From contig JAZKAR010000026.1 of the NCBI GenBank assembly GCA_040389065.1, positions 1 to 64,000 on the forward strand: a DNA stretch of 64,000 nucleotides. Reading direction: 5' to 3'. Positions 27,042 through 36,269 of this stretch are shown here, piece by piece (the first letter of the stretch is position 1; every line of letters begins with the position of its first letter). The DNA is from JAZKAR01 sp040389065 (GTDB lineage: Bacteria > Pseudomonadota > Gammaproteobacteria > Burkholderiales > Casimicrobiaceae). The notes under the pieces are model-generated. The model ran no database searches. It saw only the letters and a program-made list of their open reading frames with translations, and was not told the origin of the DNA. The translations under genes and the position numbers were made by a program.

Positions 27042-27869
27042 TTAAGAGTGGCTAATGTACTTAGCAATTATTTCGGCTGCTTTACGAGAAGTTTTGTCGG
27101 TAGGATGCAGCCCATCTGCACCATGTTCAAAATTCGCCCAGATATCTAGCAATACGGCATTCGGCAGCATAGCGCGAATACGAGTACGGTGAAGATCACG
27201 CAGCTTAGAATAACTAGACTTATCTATTATCCAGCTAAAGCCAAACGCCTGCGCAGCATAAGGTAAGTCGAGCGAAGAATATTCAGGAAAAATATCGTAA
27301 ATAGGTGTTAAACCCAAATTGGTTGCTCTACGCCCAACTTCAATTAGTCTATCAACATAGGCGTTCATGTCACTATCGGTACATTGAGTTGCCTGGTTTT
27401 GCGGTACACCAAATGCATCAGAATGTAAGCAATCATTCGCCATCGTAATGACAACATATTTACTTAGAATAGTTTGGGTTCCAGGAACAGTTACACGCGC
27501 TATGGCTTTAGTCAGCTGTTTATCATACCCTTGCCATGAACCGAAGGTACAAGCAGGCCCGGGCGTACAGCTCATACGATCAAACGTGGTCGCCCCTGCT
27601 TGAGCCTCATTAATAACATAGCCTGGCAAGCGGGGATTTTTAATCAACGCATCGCCCAAACTAAGATATGAACCTAAACCAACAGAAATACCTCCTAGTG
27701 GAGCAACCAATGCATCATTAAAGGGGATGCGCCCATCAGAATACGATGCACCAATTACTAATAATGGTTTGTTAACATCTGCTGTTGCTGCAATACTATA
27801 AGATGTAATCATGCAAGAAGATAATGCTGCAAAAACCACTTTTTGAATACGACTTGCGATTTTTTTCAT
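27042..27869 (-). CDS. Secreted SGNH/GDSL-type hydrolase
   Basis: The product is about 275 residues with an N-terminal signal peptide (VVFAALSSCMITSYSIAA). SGNH block I is VIGASYSDGRIPF, the Asn block is ITMAND, and block V is DGLHPTDKTSRKAAEI (catalytic Asp-His). These fit a GDSL esterase/lipase acting in the periplasm or outside the cell; the substrate is unknown. Start at ATG 27869 (MKKIASRIQK), with GTG 27878 an alternative. The gene ends immediately after the batD remnant, as the acyltransferase ends just after real batD. Confidence 0.85.
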   Translation of the reverse strand: MKKIASRIQKVVFAALSSCMITSYSIAATADVNKPLLVIGASYSDGRIPFNDALVAPLGGISVGLGSYLSLGDALIKNPRLPGYVINEAQAGATTFDRMSCTPGPACTFGSWQGYDKQLTKAIARVTVPGTQTILSKYVVITMANDCLHSDAFGVPQNQATQCTDSDMNAYVDRLIEVGRRATNLGLTPIYDIFPEYSSLDLPYAAQAFGFSWIIDKSSYSKLRDLHRTRIRAMLPNAVLLDIWANFEHGADGLHPTDKTSRKAAEIIAKYISHS

Positions 27870-28074
27870 GCGACTCACGCTTAATATAGAAATAAAAAAA
27901 GCACCAGATTAGAGCAAAAATAATTTAACTTTTCTGCTATTTAATTTAGCACCACCAATTTAAAATTGTTGATTTTATTTAAATAATTCTTTGAGTAGCT
28001 AGCTAATCATTTTTAAAACGGCACATATTCATTTGAGCTCTTTTTTCATGCTTTCTCATTACAAGCCAAAACGT

Positions 28075-28608
28075 TTACTTCAAGCTAGGCCGCTTGAAGA
28101 GCTTTCTTTGCAGTGTTCGGCGATGCATATTCAATGCGCGTGCAGTGGAAGAAATATTACCTTCATGCTCAGCTAAAATACGTTGAATATGTTCCCACTC
28201 TACACGCCCAACGCTCATGGGTTCAGGCCATTCGAGCGCATCGATTTGGTCGCTGTCTGCATCTAAGGCGCTTAAAATAGCCTCAGCATTAGCAGGTTTT
28301 GCTAGATAATTATCAGCGCCTAGTTTAACTGCTTGCACAGCGGTAACAATACTGGCATATCCTGTAAGCACCAACATTTTAGTCTGCGGTAGACTCGCTC
28401 TGAGCGATGCAATCCATTGTAAGCCTGAATCATTCTCTAATTGCAAATCTACCGTTACATAGTCAAAGCTATGTTTTTTTGTGAGTGCCAGGGCTGCTTC
28501 TCCGCTATGGGCTATATGTGTTGTTATCCCCCGTCGGCTAAGGGCGCGCATTAATACCTGGGAAAATACCACATCATCTTCTAGGATTAAAAACGATTTT
28601 CCCTCCAT
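28075..28608 (-). CDS. regA: Redox response regulator, RegA/PrrA type
   Basis: 177 residues: a receiver domain (FLILEDDVVFSQVLMRAL with Asp pair, phospho-acceptor Asp in YVTVDLQLEND, Lys in YLAKPAN) and a short C-terminal Fis-like helix-turn-helix (HEGNISSTARALNMHRRTLQRKLFKR). That is the RegA/ActR/PrrA/RoxR architecture, which binds DNA without a sigma54 activation domain. It is downstream of the RegB-like sensor on the same strand, separated by 159 bp. In relatives this pair controls respiration and redox-related genes in response to oxygen or quinone state. Confidence 0.92.
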   Translation of the reverse strand: MEGKSFLILEDDVVFSQVLMRALSRRGITTHIAHSGEAALALTKKHSFDYVTVDLQLENDSGLQWIASLRASLPQTKMLVLTGYASIVTAVQAVKLGADNYLAKPANAEAILSALDADSDQIDALEWPEPMSVGRVEWEHIQRILAEHEGNISSTARALNMHRRTLQRKLFKRPSLK

Positions 28609-28767
28609 GATGCCTTTCTCTTTATAGTATTTGTCTTAATACAATGCTCAGTTTAAATGCTGGTATTGGAGTGATGAATCATGATCAATCAGCACAGCAG
28701 CTGATTAGAAGCTTATGCATGGCGATGCGAACCGCACATACTAATTTGGCAACACTGCATAACGCTA

Positions 28768-30096
28768 CTAAAGCGATATTGCATCAACATGATTGTTTAA
28801 AATCGGAATAGCAACTTCTACAGTAGTTCCTACCGATTCAATAGAATCAAGCACAATAGATACTCCAATTTGCCTTGCTGTGGCAAATGCTAATAATAAG
28901 CCGATGCCCTGCCCCCCCGTTGTACTCTCAACCGGGCGATAGCCTAATTGCCGCACACGCTCTTTACTGATTCCTTCACCATTATCTTCAATTCTTACGT
29001 TGATATATCCTACAAGCGATTCGCTTTCTTCTAAATAAACCTGAATGGTGGGAGGAGAGTTAGCGGATAGGTTAGCTGATGATAAGGCTGAAGCCTGTGC
29101 AGCATTATCTAATACCGTTACAAAAATTTGTGAAAGAAGTTGCGCATGCGACACGTAAATAGGCTCTTGCAACACGCTCGGGCGAGAACGGGTTTCTACA
29201 CGAATAGCAGGATGCCTTAATCGCCACATGTTCAAGAAATCATTAAACCAGTCTTTAAATACTACATCAGGCGTTTTCTCAGCCGAGAGATATTCGGCAC
29301 GAATAACTATATTTTGTAATGTACGCTTACATAAGCCGATTTGGGACTCAATTAAATCAAAATCTTCTTGATACAATTTTAATTCAGGAACGTTTCTTGC
29401 CTGTTCATTTAACTCGCTAACCACCACTGAAATAGTTGAAAGCGGCGTTCCCATTTCATGCGCTGCATTGGCAGCTTGCGTTGCCAGTGCTACTACACGC
29501 TCGCTTTGCAAATAACGCTCTTTAGCTTGAGCAAGCTCTTGGCTGCGTTTCCGTAAAGAACTCGACATTCTCACCACGAACCACGTAATTAGCGCTGCCG
29601 AAAAAGCAAAATTCAGCCACATTCCGCTGAGATGATAAAAAATAGCTTTATCTTCATTTTCTATATTTAACGGAATATACGAAAACGTTAAAAATGAATA
29701 CCCTAATAAAGAAAGCGCTGCTAAGGAAGCAGCAAAACGCCCTGGTAAAATAGCAGCTGCGACGGCAATCAGCGGCAGATAAAAAGATACGAAAGGATTC
29801 GTAGCTCCGCCTGAATAATATAACCAAACCGTTAATGCCAAAATATCAGTTAAAAATTGTAGAAATAAGCCTTTTTCACCCACTAACTGAGGTTTTTGCA
29901 GCCTATACCAGGTTCCCATATTAAACATTGCCATCAATAGCATGACAACTAACATTGGCGTATAGGTTATCGATATATGCAAGCTTACATGAGCTATGAG
30001 CAATACTAGGCTTTGAGCAATTAATGTAACCGCTCGCATGAGCATGAGACGATTTAAGGTGTCATGTTGGGGAAGCAGTTTAAAGAAGGAGCGCAT
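28768..30096 (-). CDS. regB: Redox sensor histidine kinase, RegB/PrrB type
   Basis: 442 residues with six membrane segments in the N-terminal half (residues about 15-180), then the phospho-acceptor site ANAAHEMGTPLSTISVVVSE, a hallmark of RegB-like kinases. A HATPase domain with N box VTVLDNAAQAS, G1 RIEDNGEGIS and G2 GGQGIGLLLAFA follows. It should phosphorylate the adjacent regulator. The redox-active cysteine of classical RegB, between the H box and the ATPase domain, appears to be present (SQIGLCKRTLQNIV, residue about 253). Upstream a strong terminator separates it from the His-rich gene. Confidence 0.9.
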   Translation of the reverse strand: MRSFFKLLPQHDTLNRLMLMRAVTLIAQSLVLLIAHVSLHISITYTPMLVVMLLMAMFNMGTWYRLQKPQLVGEKGLFLQFLTDILALTVWLYYSGGATNPFVSFYLPLIAVAAAILPGRFAASLAALSLLGYSFLTFSYIPLNIENEDKAIFYHLSGMWLNFAFSAALITWFVVRMSSSLRKRSQELAQAKERYLQSERVVALATQAANAAHEMGTPLSTISVVVSELNEQARNVPELKLYQEDFDLIESQIGLCKRTLQNIVIRAEYLSAEKTPDVVFKDWFNDFLNMWRLRHPAIRVETRSRPSVLQEPIYVSHAQLLSQIFVTVLDNAAQASALSSANLSANSPPTIQVYLEESESLVGYINVRIEDNGEGISKERVRQLGYRPVESTTGGQGIGLLLAFATARQIGVSIVLDSIESVGTTVEVAIPILNNHVDAISL

Positions 30097-30148
30097 AGAG
30101 TGTGCCGTTATAATGGCTGCAAATTATTGAAAATAAACGGTGAATACA

Positions 30149-30199
30149 GCTTAGTATTAAAAAAGCCCCTAACACGTAGGGGCTTTTTTAATACTAAGC
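30149..30199. terminator. Strong bidirectional hairpin terminator
   Basis: A 23-bp perfect stem (30149-30171 with 30177-30199) with a five-base loop. The inner part AAAAAAGCCCCTA / TAGGGGCTTTTTT gives a GC-rich core with A and T tracts on both sides, so it works on either strand. It should end the His-rich peptide transcript before the RegB-like kinase gene. Confidence 0.85.
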
Positions 30200-30215
30200 A
30201 AATATGAAACAACGG

Positions 30216-30458
30216 CTATTGATGATCGCCTTGATTCGCGTGGCGATGAATAGCACGTCTATGATGATGGCGGTGATGACGATGGTGATGTCTATGACGA
30301 TGTAATTTTCTATGATGGCGGTGAACATCTCCATCATGATGATCATTATGCGCAACGACAGCAACAGGTTGATCAACTACAGCAACTGGCTCGTGAGCGT
30401 TTGCGGAAGATATAAAAAAACCTAATCCTAAACTTAGCATCAAAACTATTTTGTTCAT
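30216..30458 (-). CDS. Small secreted histidine-rich peptide
   Basis: 80 residues: a signal peptide (IVLMLSLGLGFFISSANA), a mature N-terminus HEPVAVVDQPVAVVAHNDHH, then an Arg/His block (HRHHRKLHRHRHHHRHHRHH). About a third of the mature residues are His. Such peptides bind transition metals in the periplasm or outside the cell. Start codon ATG 30458 follows GGAGCTT on the minus strand. It is its own transcription unit, ended by the strong terminator. A second overlapping frame is an artefact of the repetitive codons. Confidence 0.8.
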   Translation of the reverse strand: MNKIVLMLSLGLGFFISSANAHEPVAVVDQPVAVVAHNDHHDGDVHRHHRKLHRHRHHHRHHRHHHRRAIHRHANQGDHQ

Positions 30459-30718
30459 ACAAAGCTCCTTATTAAGCTTTAAAAGCTAGAATTATTATTG
30501 CCAACGCGACCTTACATATAACTACTGATTACATCACCTACTTGCTCTTTTAACGTGCCTTTGATTCATTACGCTGACACGCTACTCTATTATTTATTGT
30601 AGCGCGAGACGCTCCAAGCGTTTGCTGCCTCGCACGCAAGTCAACTATACGCTGATGGTGCGAAGCTATAAAACTTGTTTAAAGGCAGCTTACTCTTTAG
30701 CTCCACTACAACTAAACC

Positions 30719-31858
30719 TTATTGTTTAGCCGCTAGACGCCAAAGCGATGTTACTTCTGCCTTACGCGCCAGATGAAGTGGGTCGTTTACATCTGTAGTA
30801 CGAGGATGATGTGGTCGAATGTCTATTTTATCGATTACGTTTAAGTTAGCATTTTCAAAGGCAGCAAGAAGCTGCTCACGCGAGCGTAGCCCTAAATGCT
30901 CAGCAATATCTGAAAGAATTAACCAGCCCTCACCGCCCGGTGTTAAATGATCAGCCAACCCATTTAAAAAACCAGTAAGCATGGCGCTTTCAGGATCATA
31001 AATAGCGAACTCGAGAGGTGAACTGGGTTTTACAGGAATCCATGGCGGATTACATACGATAAGCGGAGCACGCCCTTCAGGAAAAAGATTCGCTTTTACA
31101 ACCTCTACCTGATTTGAAAATCCCAAGCGGGTAAGATTTTCGCGTGCGCATACCAATGCGCGAGGCTCTTGATCAGTTGCAACAATACGCGAAACACCCC
31201 GATGCGCCAACACAGCGGCTAACACCCCAGTGCCTGTACCAATATCAAAAGCAAGTTTTACAGAAGGAGCTAAAGGAGCTTCAGCCACTAGCGTTACGTA
31301 TTCATTCCGAACCGGTGCAAATATTCCATAATGCGGATGAATACGACCATCTATCGCAGTAATATTAATTCCCTTTTTGCGCCATTCATGTGCGCCCACT
31401 AACCCTAATAACTCTCTTAGTGATGTTACAAAAGGTTCGGTTTTTTTAGGGCCATATACTTCTTCGCATGCTTGCTTTACATCAGGCGCACGCCGTAACT
31501 TAAGCGTGTAATCTGATTCAAACGATAATAATAGCATTCCCAAAATACGTGACCGCTGCGCTTGATCGCGACGATGCAAATGAAAAGCTTCATTCGCTGA
31601 AGAAGCGGGTTTACGTGGCTTCAATGGTTTATGATCTGCTCGCCTTGCCATAGCTTCTAGCAATTGACGCGCATTGAAAAAATCACCACGCCATAACAAT
31701 GCCGTACCTTCGCAAGCTAAACGAAAAGCATCTTTTGCACTTAGCTTATCATCGGCAAGTATTACACGTTTAGGTGGAGGTAAACCGCTCTCTGAACGCC
31801 ACCGTGCAGAACACTCTTTACCAGCTTCACTCCATTGAATAATAGGATAATCACTCAC
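30719..31858 (-). CDS. SAM-dependent methyltransferase with NPPW motif
   Basis: 379 residues. The C-terminal half is a class I methyltransferase: FDIGTGTGVLAAVLAHRG (SAM-binding motif I), VATDQEPRAL (motif II acidic) and VCNPPWIPV, the NPPY/W motif of enzymes that methylate glutamine amides or exocyclic amines (PrmC/HemK, RsmC-like). The N-terminal 130 residues are helical and unique. It could modify a protein, rRNA or DNA; which one cannot be read. GTG 31858 is used as start. No operon partner. Confidence 0.82.
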   Translation of the reverse strand: MSDYPIIQWSEAGKECSARWRSESGLPPPKRVILADDKLSAKDAFRLACEGTALLWRGDFFNARQLLEAMARRADHKPLKPRKPASSANEAFHLHRRDQAQRSRILGMLLLSFESDYTLKLRRAPDVKQACEEVYGPKKTEPFVTSLRELLGLVGAHEWRKKGINITAIDGRIHPHYGIFAPVRNEYVTLVAEAPLAPSVKLAFDIGTGTGVLAAVLAHRGVSRIVATDQEPRALVCARENLTRLGFSNQVEVVKANLFPEGRAPLIVCNPPWIPVKPSSPLEFAIYDPESAMLTGFLNGLADHLTPGGEGWLILSDIAEHLGLRSREQLLAAFENANLNVIDKIDIRPHHPRTTDVNDPLHLARKAEVTSLWRLAAKQ

Positions 31859-32254
31859 AGGGTCACTTACCTTTTCTGTTTTTCTGTTTCATTTCAAATC
31901 GCGCTAAGCGAAAAATATTGTTCAACGTTAGAAGGTACACAATTGAACATTATCAAGGAACGGCAACGCAAACCGTACACCAAAGTTGGCAAGTTGCCAA
32001 CACACCATAAAAGCACAACTGCGTAACTTCTAACCACATAAAGTTGCGTTTGATAGCGCTTATTTAAACACAAGCTGGCAAACGGCGTTGTAAAATCCCT
32101 TATCTTTTTATTACGATCCTTTCATCAAGCGATCAACTATGCTAAAAATCAATAATATTAAATGAAACTAATATTTACATAAATTAACGGCTCTACGATA
32201 GTGCAATCCAAGACTTATATACCAGTACGTAACAGTGAAAGATAGAATTACAAT
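31859..32254. other. Divergent intergenic region with one element
   Basis: About 400 bp between the methyltransferase gene and the HAD gene, which point away from each other. It holds palindromic element copy 3 (31928-32033) and AT-rich sequence with the likely promoters. No ORF is supported. Confidence 0.5.
31928..32033. mobile_element. Palindromic element, copy 3
   Basis: Left tip TTAGAAGGTACACAATT (31928-31944) has drifted at three positions. The right tip AACTGCGTAACTTCTAA (32017-32033) is consensus. The inner stem GGCAAC/GTTGCC is kept. No flanking direct repeat is evident, so this may be an older insertion. Confidence 0.8.
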
Positions 32255-32953
32255 ATGAGTATAATTACCCCGACAACGTTGCAAAATAACAGGTCTATAC
32301 TTGTATTCGATATTGATGGAACACTAACTGACAGTATAGCCCCGCATCAGGAAGCATTGGAGGCAGCGTTAAGATCATTTAACTTTCCAACATTGAGAAC
32401 AGACTGGGCAAGTTACAAACATCATTCAGATAGCGCCATATTCGTTGAAGCATGGAAAGAAGCCAACTTTAAAAACATGCCAGACAAATTACGTTTTGAA
32501 GCCGAATATAAAGTTAGGTTTGACCATGCATGCAAACAATCTCCTTTAAAGGAGATTGTTGGTGCATCAAAGTTTCTGGCTTCATTAACTGATAGCCCGT
32601 GGCATGTTGTATATGCAACGGGAAGCTTACGATACGGTGCGCAAAAAAAACTCGAATCGATCGGTACAGAATTTAGCAATGATCTTCTTGTAACCGCCTC
32701 TGAATACGAAACACGAGAAGAAATTGTGTCTCAAGCGATTATAGCTGCTCAAAAAAAATACAATCTTTTAAAGCCATCACGTATTGTATCGGTCGGTGAT
32801 GGATTATGGGATTTTAAAACAGCTAAGACTCTCGGCCTAGAGTTTTTAGGTATTGGGCATGGGCAAAAAGCAGAAGCATTACGATCACTAGGTGCTGTTG
32901 TATTTAACGATTTTTCTGACCTCAATACTCTTCACGCTGCTTTAAATGGATAG
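32255..32953 (+). CDS. HAD-family hydrolase
   Basis: 232 residues. Motif I is VFDIDGTLTDS (catalytic Asp-x-Asp), motif II VVYATGSLRYG, the Lys region LLKPSRIV and motif IV SVGDGLWDFKTAKTLGLEFLGIG. It is a small-molecule phosphatase of the phosphoglycolate-phosphatase-like class; the substrate is unknown. Stop and next start are only five bases apart (32953 to 32959), so it is co-transcribed with the GNAT gene. Confidence 0.85.
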   Translation: MSIITPTTLQNNRSILVFDIDGTLTDSIAPHQEALEAALRSFNFPTLRTDWASYKHHSDSAIFVEAWKEANFKNMPDKLRFEAEYKVRFDHACKQSPLKEIVGASKFLASLTDSPWHVVYATGSLRYGAQKKLESIGTEFSNDLLVTASEYETREEIVSQAIIAAQKKYNLLKPSRIVSVGDGLWDFKTAKTLGLEFLGIGHGQKAEALRSLGAVVFNDFSDLNTLHAALNG

Positions 32954-32958
32954 TTAGC

Positions 32959-33396
32959 ATGATAAGACTGATTAATGAAAATGACATAGAGCAAGTCGTA
33001 TTACTATTAAAACAATTAGATGCGTCGAATGATGTAAAAGACTTTCATTTATTAAAAGAAAAAATAAATTCTATTCAACGCAAAGAACATATAAAAATAG
33101 TTGGTTTTGAGTTAGATAGTAAAATTATTGGTATGTACACTATTTCTATCATTGATGGTATTACACATGCCTTTAAATCGTTTGCAATCATCGAAAATGT
33201 TGTCGTCGATGTTCATTACAGAAATAGAGAGCTTGGAAAACAATTAATGGCGCATGCAATTGAAACAGCGCAAAAAGAAAATTGTTATAAAGTCATCCTC
33301 GAAACAGGCACTAAACAAGAGTGGAAAATAAAATTTTATGAAAAATGCGGTTTTTCTTATGGAGAAAAAACTGCTTTTATTAAAAAATTTAATTAA
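32959..33396 (+). CDS. GNAT-family N-acetyltransferase
   Basis: 145 residues with the GNAT fold: ENVVVDVHYRNRELGKQLMAHAIETA is the acetyl-CoA-binding loop (Arg-Asn-x-x-x-Gly variant), then CYKVILETG and FYEKCGFSY typical of motif B. It acetylates an amine on a small molecule or protein; no substrate is visible. It is AT-rich, and paired with the HAD gene in a two-gene operon. A 130-bp inverted-repeat structure follows at once. Confidence 0.85.
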   Translation: MIRLINENDIEQVVLLLKQLDASNDVKDFHLLKEKINSIQRKEHIKIVGFELDSKIIGMYTISIIDGITHAFKSFAIIENVVVDVHYRNRELGKQLMAHAIETAQKENCYKVILETGTKQEWKIKFYEKCGFSYGEKTAFIKKFN

Positions 33397-33530
33397 CGTG
33401 AGTTTGGGATAACAATCATTGATTCTGTTTAAATTCCTTCTTTCCTTCAGGACTAATCTGTGCATACAGTAGCCCCTCGAGGAAGAAGGAATATCTATCT
33501 ATTGAACTTTGTTTATCCCACACTTAGCCT
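33395..33530. repeat. Long imperfect inverted repeat (GTGAGTTTGGGATAAC)
   Basis: GTGAGTTTGGGATAAC (about 33399) reads back as AAGTGTGGGATAAAC from the right end (about 33524). ATTCCTTCTTTCCT (about 33431) reads back as AGGAAGAAGGAAT (33480-33492). The whole 130 bp can fold into a long interrupted hairpin between convergent genes. It could be a miniature element or a convergent terminator. Its ends differ from the TTAGAAG family. Confidence 0.55.
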
Positions 33531-33540
33531 TAAAGCTTTT

Positions 33541-34818
33541 TTAGGCTTCCCTTTCACGGCTAATCCGCGCCCCTAAAGGATTTAACTTAGCCTCAATACG
33601 ATCATAGCCGCGATCTAAATGGTATACCCGGTGAATTTCAGTGGTACCTTCAGCTACCAAACCAGCAATCACTAAACAGGCTGATGCTCTTAAATCAGTC
33701 GCCATTACCTGAGCGCCTCTTAACGTAGGAACCCCTTCAATAATCGCTGTATTACCATTTACCTCAATACGCGCTCCTAACCGCTGCAATTCTTGCACAT
33801 GCATAAACCGATTTTCAAAAATGGTTTCTACAATGGTAGAAGTACCTGCCGCCAACGTATTTAATGTTAGAAATTGCGCTTGCATATCGGTAGGAAACGC
33901 TGGAAAAGGCGCGGTTCTTAACGATACAGGTTTAATGGCACCTTCATGATGTACTGTTATTTCGTGCGCGTCGGCATTCACTTCAATATGGGTAGACGCT
34001 TCACGCAATTTTTCAATAATAGCTCCCATGTGGCTTGGTTCTACCCCTTTTAAAATCACATGGCCTCGTGTTGCTGCAGCCGCCACCATAAACGTACCCG
34101 CCTCAATGCGGTCAGGCATCACACGATGCGTAGCACCGCCTAACGCAGTTACACCTGTGATTTTTAGCCGATCGGTGCCTACACCTTCAATGTTTGCACC
34201 CATTGCTTGCAGACAATGAATTAAATCTGTTACTTCAGGCTCGCGCGCAGCATTTTCTATAAAGGTTTCACCCTCTGCCAGAGCAGCAGCCATAATAATA
34301 TTTTCAGTACCTGTTACAGTAACTTGATCAAAACAAATATGCGCGCCTTGCAGCCGTCGAGAGGCATGAGGAATATGAGCATGAATATAACCATGCTCAA
34401 TTCTGATCTCTGCTCCCATCGCTTGCAGGGCTTTAATATGCAAATCAACAGGCCGCAAACCTATCGCACAACCGCCGGGCAACGATACGCTAGCTTCTCC
34501 ATAACGTGCCAACAAAGGGCCTAATACTAAGATAGAGGCTCGCATCGTTTTTACGAGTTCATAGGGAGCCACCGGCTCTGTAATACTCTTAGCGCATAGG
34601 GAAAGTGTATTTGAATCTACAGGAGTTGCGGTAACTCCCATTCCCGTTAAAATGCGAGTCAGTGTTCGAATATCTTGTAAAACAGGCAAGTGGCTAAGTG
34701 TTAGTGTTTCTTCTGTTAATAAAGATGCACATAGCAAAGGCAACGCTGCATTTTTAGCGCCTGATATGTTTACCACTCCCTCAAGACGGGTACCGCCTTG
34801 AATCACCAATTTATCCAT
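33541..34818 (-). CDS. murA: UDP-N-acetylglucosamine 1-carboxyvinyltransferase
   Basis: First committed step of peptidoglycan synthesis: transfers enolpyruvate from PEP to UDP-GlcNAc. About 425 residues. MDKLVIQGG opens the protein, and GAKNAALPLLCASLL (with the PEP-site Lys-Asn) and the active-site loop SLPGGCAIGLRPVDLH are present. The catalytic Cys is the one in GGCAIG. ATG 34818 is used because the longer frame (34866) adds a non-conserved arginine-rich leader. It overlaps the ibaG gene by eight bases, the standard arrangement. Confidence 0.95.
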   Translation of the reverse strand: MDKLVIQGGTRLEGVVNISGAKNAALPLLCASLLTEETLTLSHLPVLQDIRTLTRILTGMGVTATPVDSNTLSLCAKSITEPVAPYELVKTMRASILVLGPLLARYGEASVSLPGGCAIGLRPVDLHIKALQAMGAEIRIEHGYIHAHIPHASRRLQGAHICFDQVTVTGTENIIMAAALAEGETFIENAAREPEVTDLIHCLQAMGANIEGVGTDRLKITGVTALGGATHRVMPDRIEAGTFMVAAAATRGHVILKGVEPSHMGAIIEKLREASTHIEVNADAHEITVHHEGAIKPVSLRTAPFPAFPTDMQAQFLTLNTLAAGTSTIVETIFENRFMHVQELQRLGARIEVNGNTAIIEGVPTLRGAQVMATDLRASACLVIAGLVAEGTTEIHRVYHLDRGYDRIEAKLNPLGARISREREA

Positions 34819-35053
34819 GTTTTGCCTCCCACTCCTCAGGCGTATACGCCTGAATAGAAAGAGCATGAATTGCTTGCTCCATCCCGCCTTCTAAGGCGTT
34901 ATATACAGTCTGATGGCGACGCACTCGATTTAGCCCATCAAAAGCGCGGCTAACAATCACGGTATAAAAATGATGACCATCACCTTCAACCTCAACATGC
35001 TGGCACACTAAATTTTTTTCTAACAACTGATGTATTACCTCAGGCGTCATCAT
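34811..35053 (-). CDS. ibaG: BolA-family protein IbaG
   Basis: About 80 residues with the BolA fold: VEVEGDGHHFYTVIVSRAFDG (stress-type loop with His) and the helical RVRRHQTVYNALEG segment. IbaG proteins bind monothiol glutaredoxins and iron-sulfur clusters and are encoded directly before murA in many proteobacteria. ATG 35053 with GGGGA upstream; ATG 35050 is the adjacent alternative. Confidence 0.92.
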   Translation of the reverse strand: MMTPEVIHQLLEKNLVCQHVEVEGDGHHFYTVIVSRAFDGLNRVRRHQTVYNALEGGMEQAIHALSIQAYTPEEWEAKHG

Positions 35054-35168
35054 ACAGAACATCCCCTTACACACATAAATGCCTCAAGAGCTGTATTCTA
35101 GTAGGATATTAAGGAACTGTACAAAAATTAAAGCAAAAAAACGTTTTTGTGAATGTTGGAGATGTATC

Positions 35169-35196
35169 AAAAAAATATAAGGTGTGCATCAACACC
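35169..35196 (-). terminator. Likely terminator after the 94-residue gene
   Basis: Read on the minus strand, GGTGT-TGATGC-ACACC is a 5-bp stem followed by TTATATTTTTTT. The stem is short but the U-run is right for a Rho-independent terminator of the upstream small gene (35217-35501). Confidence 0.5.
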
Positions 35197-35216
35197 ATCT
35201 TGCTAAAGCTTCGCGC

Positions 35217-35501
35217 TTAATCTTCAACCTGCACTTTATGATGTCGTGTTCTACGTGCTGATAGCTGATTCATCGCAAATCGGCCTAATGTTACTGTTCC
35301 TGCCACTAAAGCACCTAAAGTTAAAACACTTACAGCCAATGTGCCTACCGCTAATGTACCAAGTTTTTCTGCGTTAGAAGCTGGCTCTTCTTTTCTTCTT
35401 GAATGTTGAAGCGCGTTATTGTCTGAATCTAATATTTGATCTTTATGTTCAACGTTGTCTTTTATCGTTAACGTGTCTGACTCCGTGTTTGCACTACTCA
35501 T
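35217..35501 (-). CDS. Small protein with one membrane segment
   Basis: 94 residues, function unknown. The N-terminal half is polar (DTLTIKDNVEHKDQILDSDN). A Gly/Ala/Leu-rich hydrophobic stretch (TLAVGTLAVSVLTLGALVAG) follows, then a basic tail (RRTRHHKVQVED). ATG 35501 with AAGGA upstream (AGCAAGGAATACTAGTA). Not in an operon. Confidence 0.6.
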   Translation of the reverse strand: MSSANTESDTLTIKDNVEHKDQILDSDNNALQHSRRKEEPASNAEKLGTLAVGTLAVSVLTLGALVAGTVTLGRFAMNQLSARRTRHHKVQVED

Positions 35502-35627
35502 TACTAGTATTCCTTGCTATTTGATAAGGAAAACAGTTTAACAGACATGGTTTATTATCTTAATTAGTAAGATACACAGGAGATATAAACCCTAGTTGCC
35601 TTATTGAAATAAAGCAGAGTATTTCCC

Positions 35628-36269
35628 TTAGCTGCGCACCATCGTAAAAATGCCCAAACCAATAAAGGCTGCACCGGTTAAATAACGCCCATATCGATTT
35701 ATATTTCCTGATTTTGCAAGCCTAGGGGCTATGATTCCCGCCCCCAATACATATAATGTATCTGTGCATGCAGCTAAACCTACAAAAATCGACGAAAGCA
35801 CCATACTTTGGCCTAAAGCTATTGATTTTATATGAATAAACTGCGGCAAAAATGCAGCAAAAAACAACGCTGTTTTAGGATTTAACAGTGCAACAAACAA
35901 TCCATCCCGAAAGATACGCCAGAGAGAGTGCGTTTTTGAAGGCTCCGCAGTTACCTTAACTACAGGCGCACGCAAAGCCTGAATACCTAGAAAAATAATA
36001 TATAACGCTCCGGCAGCTTTCACACCTGTAAACGCAAACGAAGAAACTGCAAATAACGCAGCTAAACCTAATGAAGCTCCTATTGCATTGCCCATATTCC
36101 CTAACGCTACGCCCGCCACTGAAGCAAAGCCAAAGCTTCGGCCTTGTAACACACTGCGAGTCACTATATAGAACACGCCAGGCCCAGGTGTCACGGCTAG
36201 TATAAAGCTTGCCATCATAAAAGTAGAAAGTAACGGCCAAGGGGGAAGCAAATTGTTATCAACACTCAT
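35628..36269 (-). CDS. LysE/RhtB-family amino acid exporter
   Basis: 213 residues with six membrane segments and the family motif VTPGPGVFYIVTRSVLQGRSFGFASVAGVALGN (in two parts). GLFVALLNPKTALFFAAFLPQF and LYVLGAGIIAPRLAKSG are typical of RhtB-like exporters. It exports an amino acid or homoserine derivative. Start ATG 36269 overlaps the end of the upstream hybrid kinase gene by eleven bases, so the two are probably cotranscribed. Confidence 0.9.
   Translation of the reverse strand: MSVDNNLLPPWPLLSTFMMASFILAVTPGPGVFYIVTRSVLQGRSFGFASVAGVALGNMGNAIGASLGLAALFAVSSFAFTGVKAAGALYIIFLGIQALRAPVVKVTAEPSKTHSLWRIFRDGLFVALLNPKTALFFAAFLPQFIHIKSIALGQSMVLSSIFVGLAACTDTLYVLGAGIIAPRLAKSGNINRYGRYLTGAAFIGLGIFTMVRS

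Noticed and set aside
30194..30376. 60-codon frame over the His-rich gene
   Set aside because: It is the shifted frame of the same repetitive CAT/CGT codons; the signal peptide lies only in the 30216-30458 frame.
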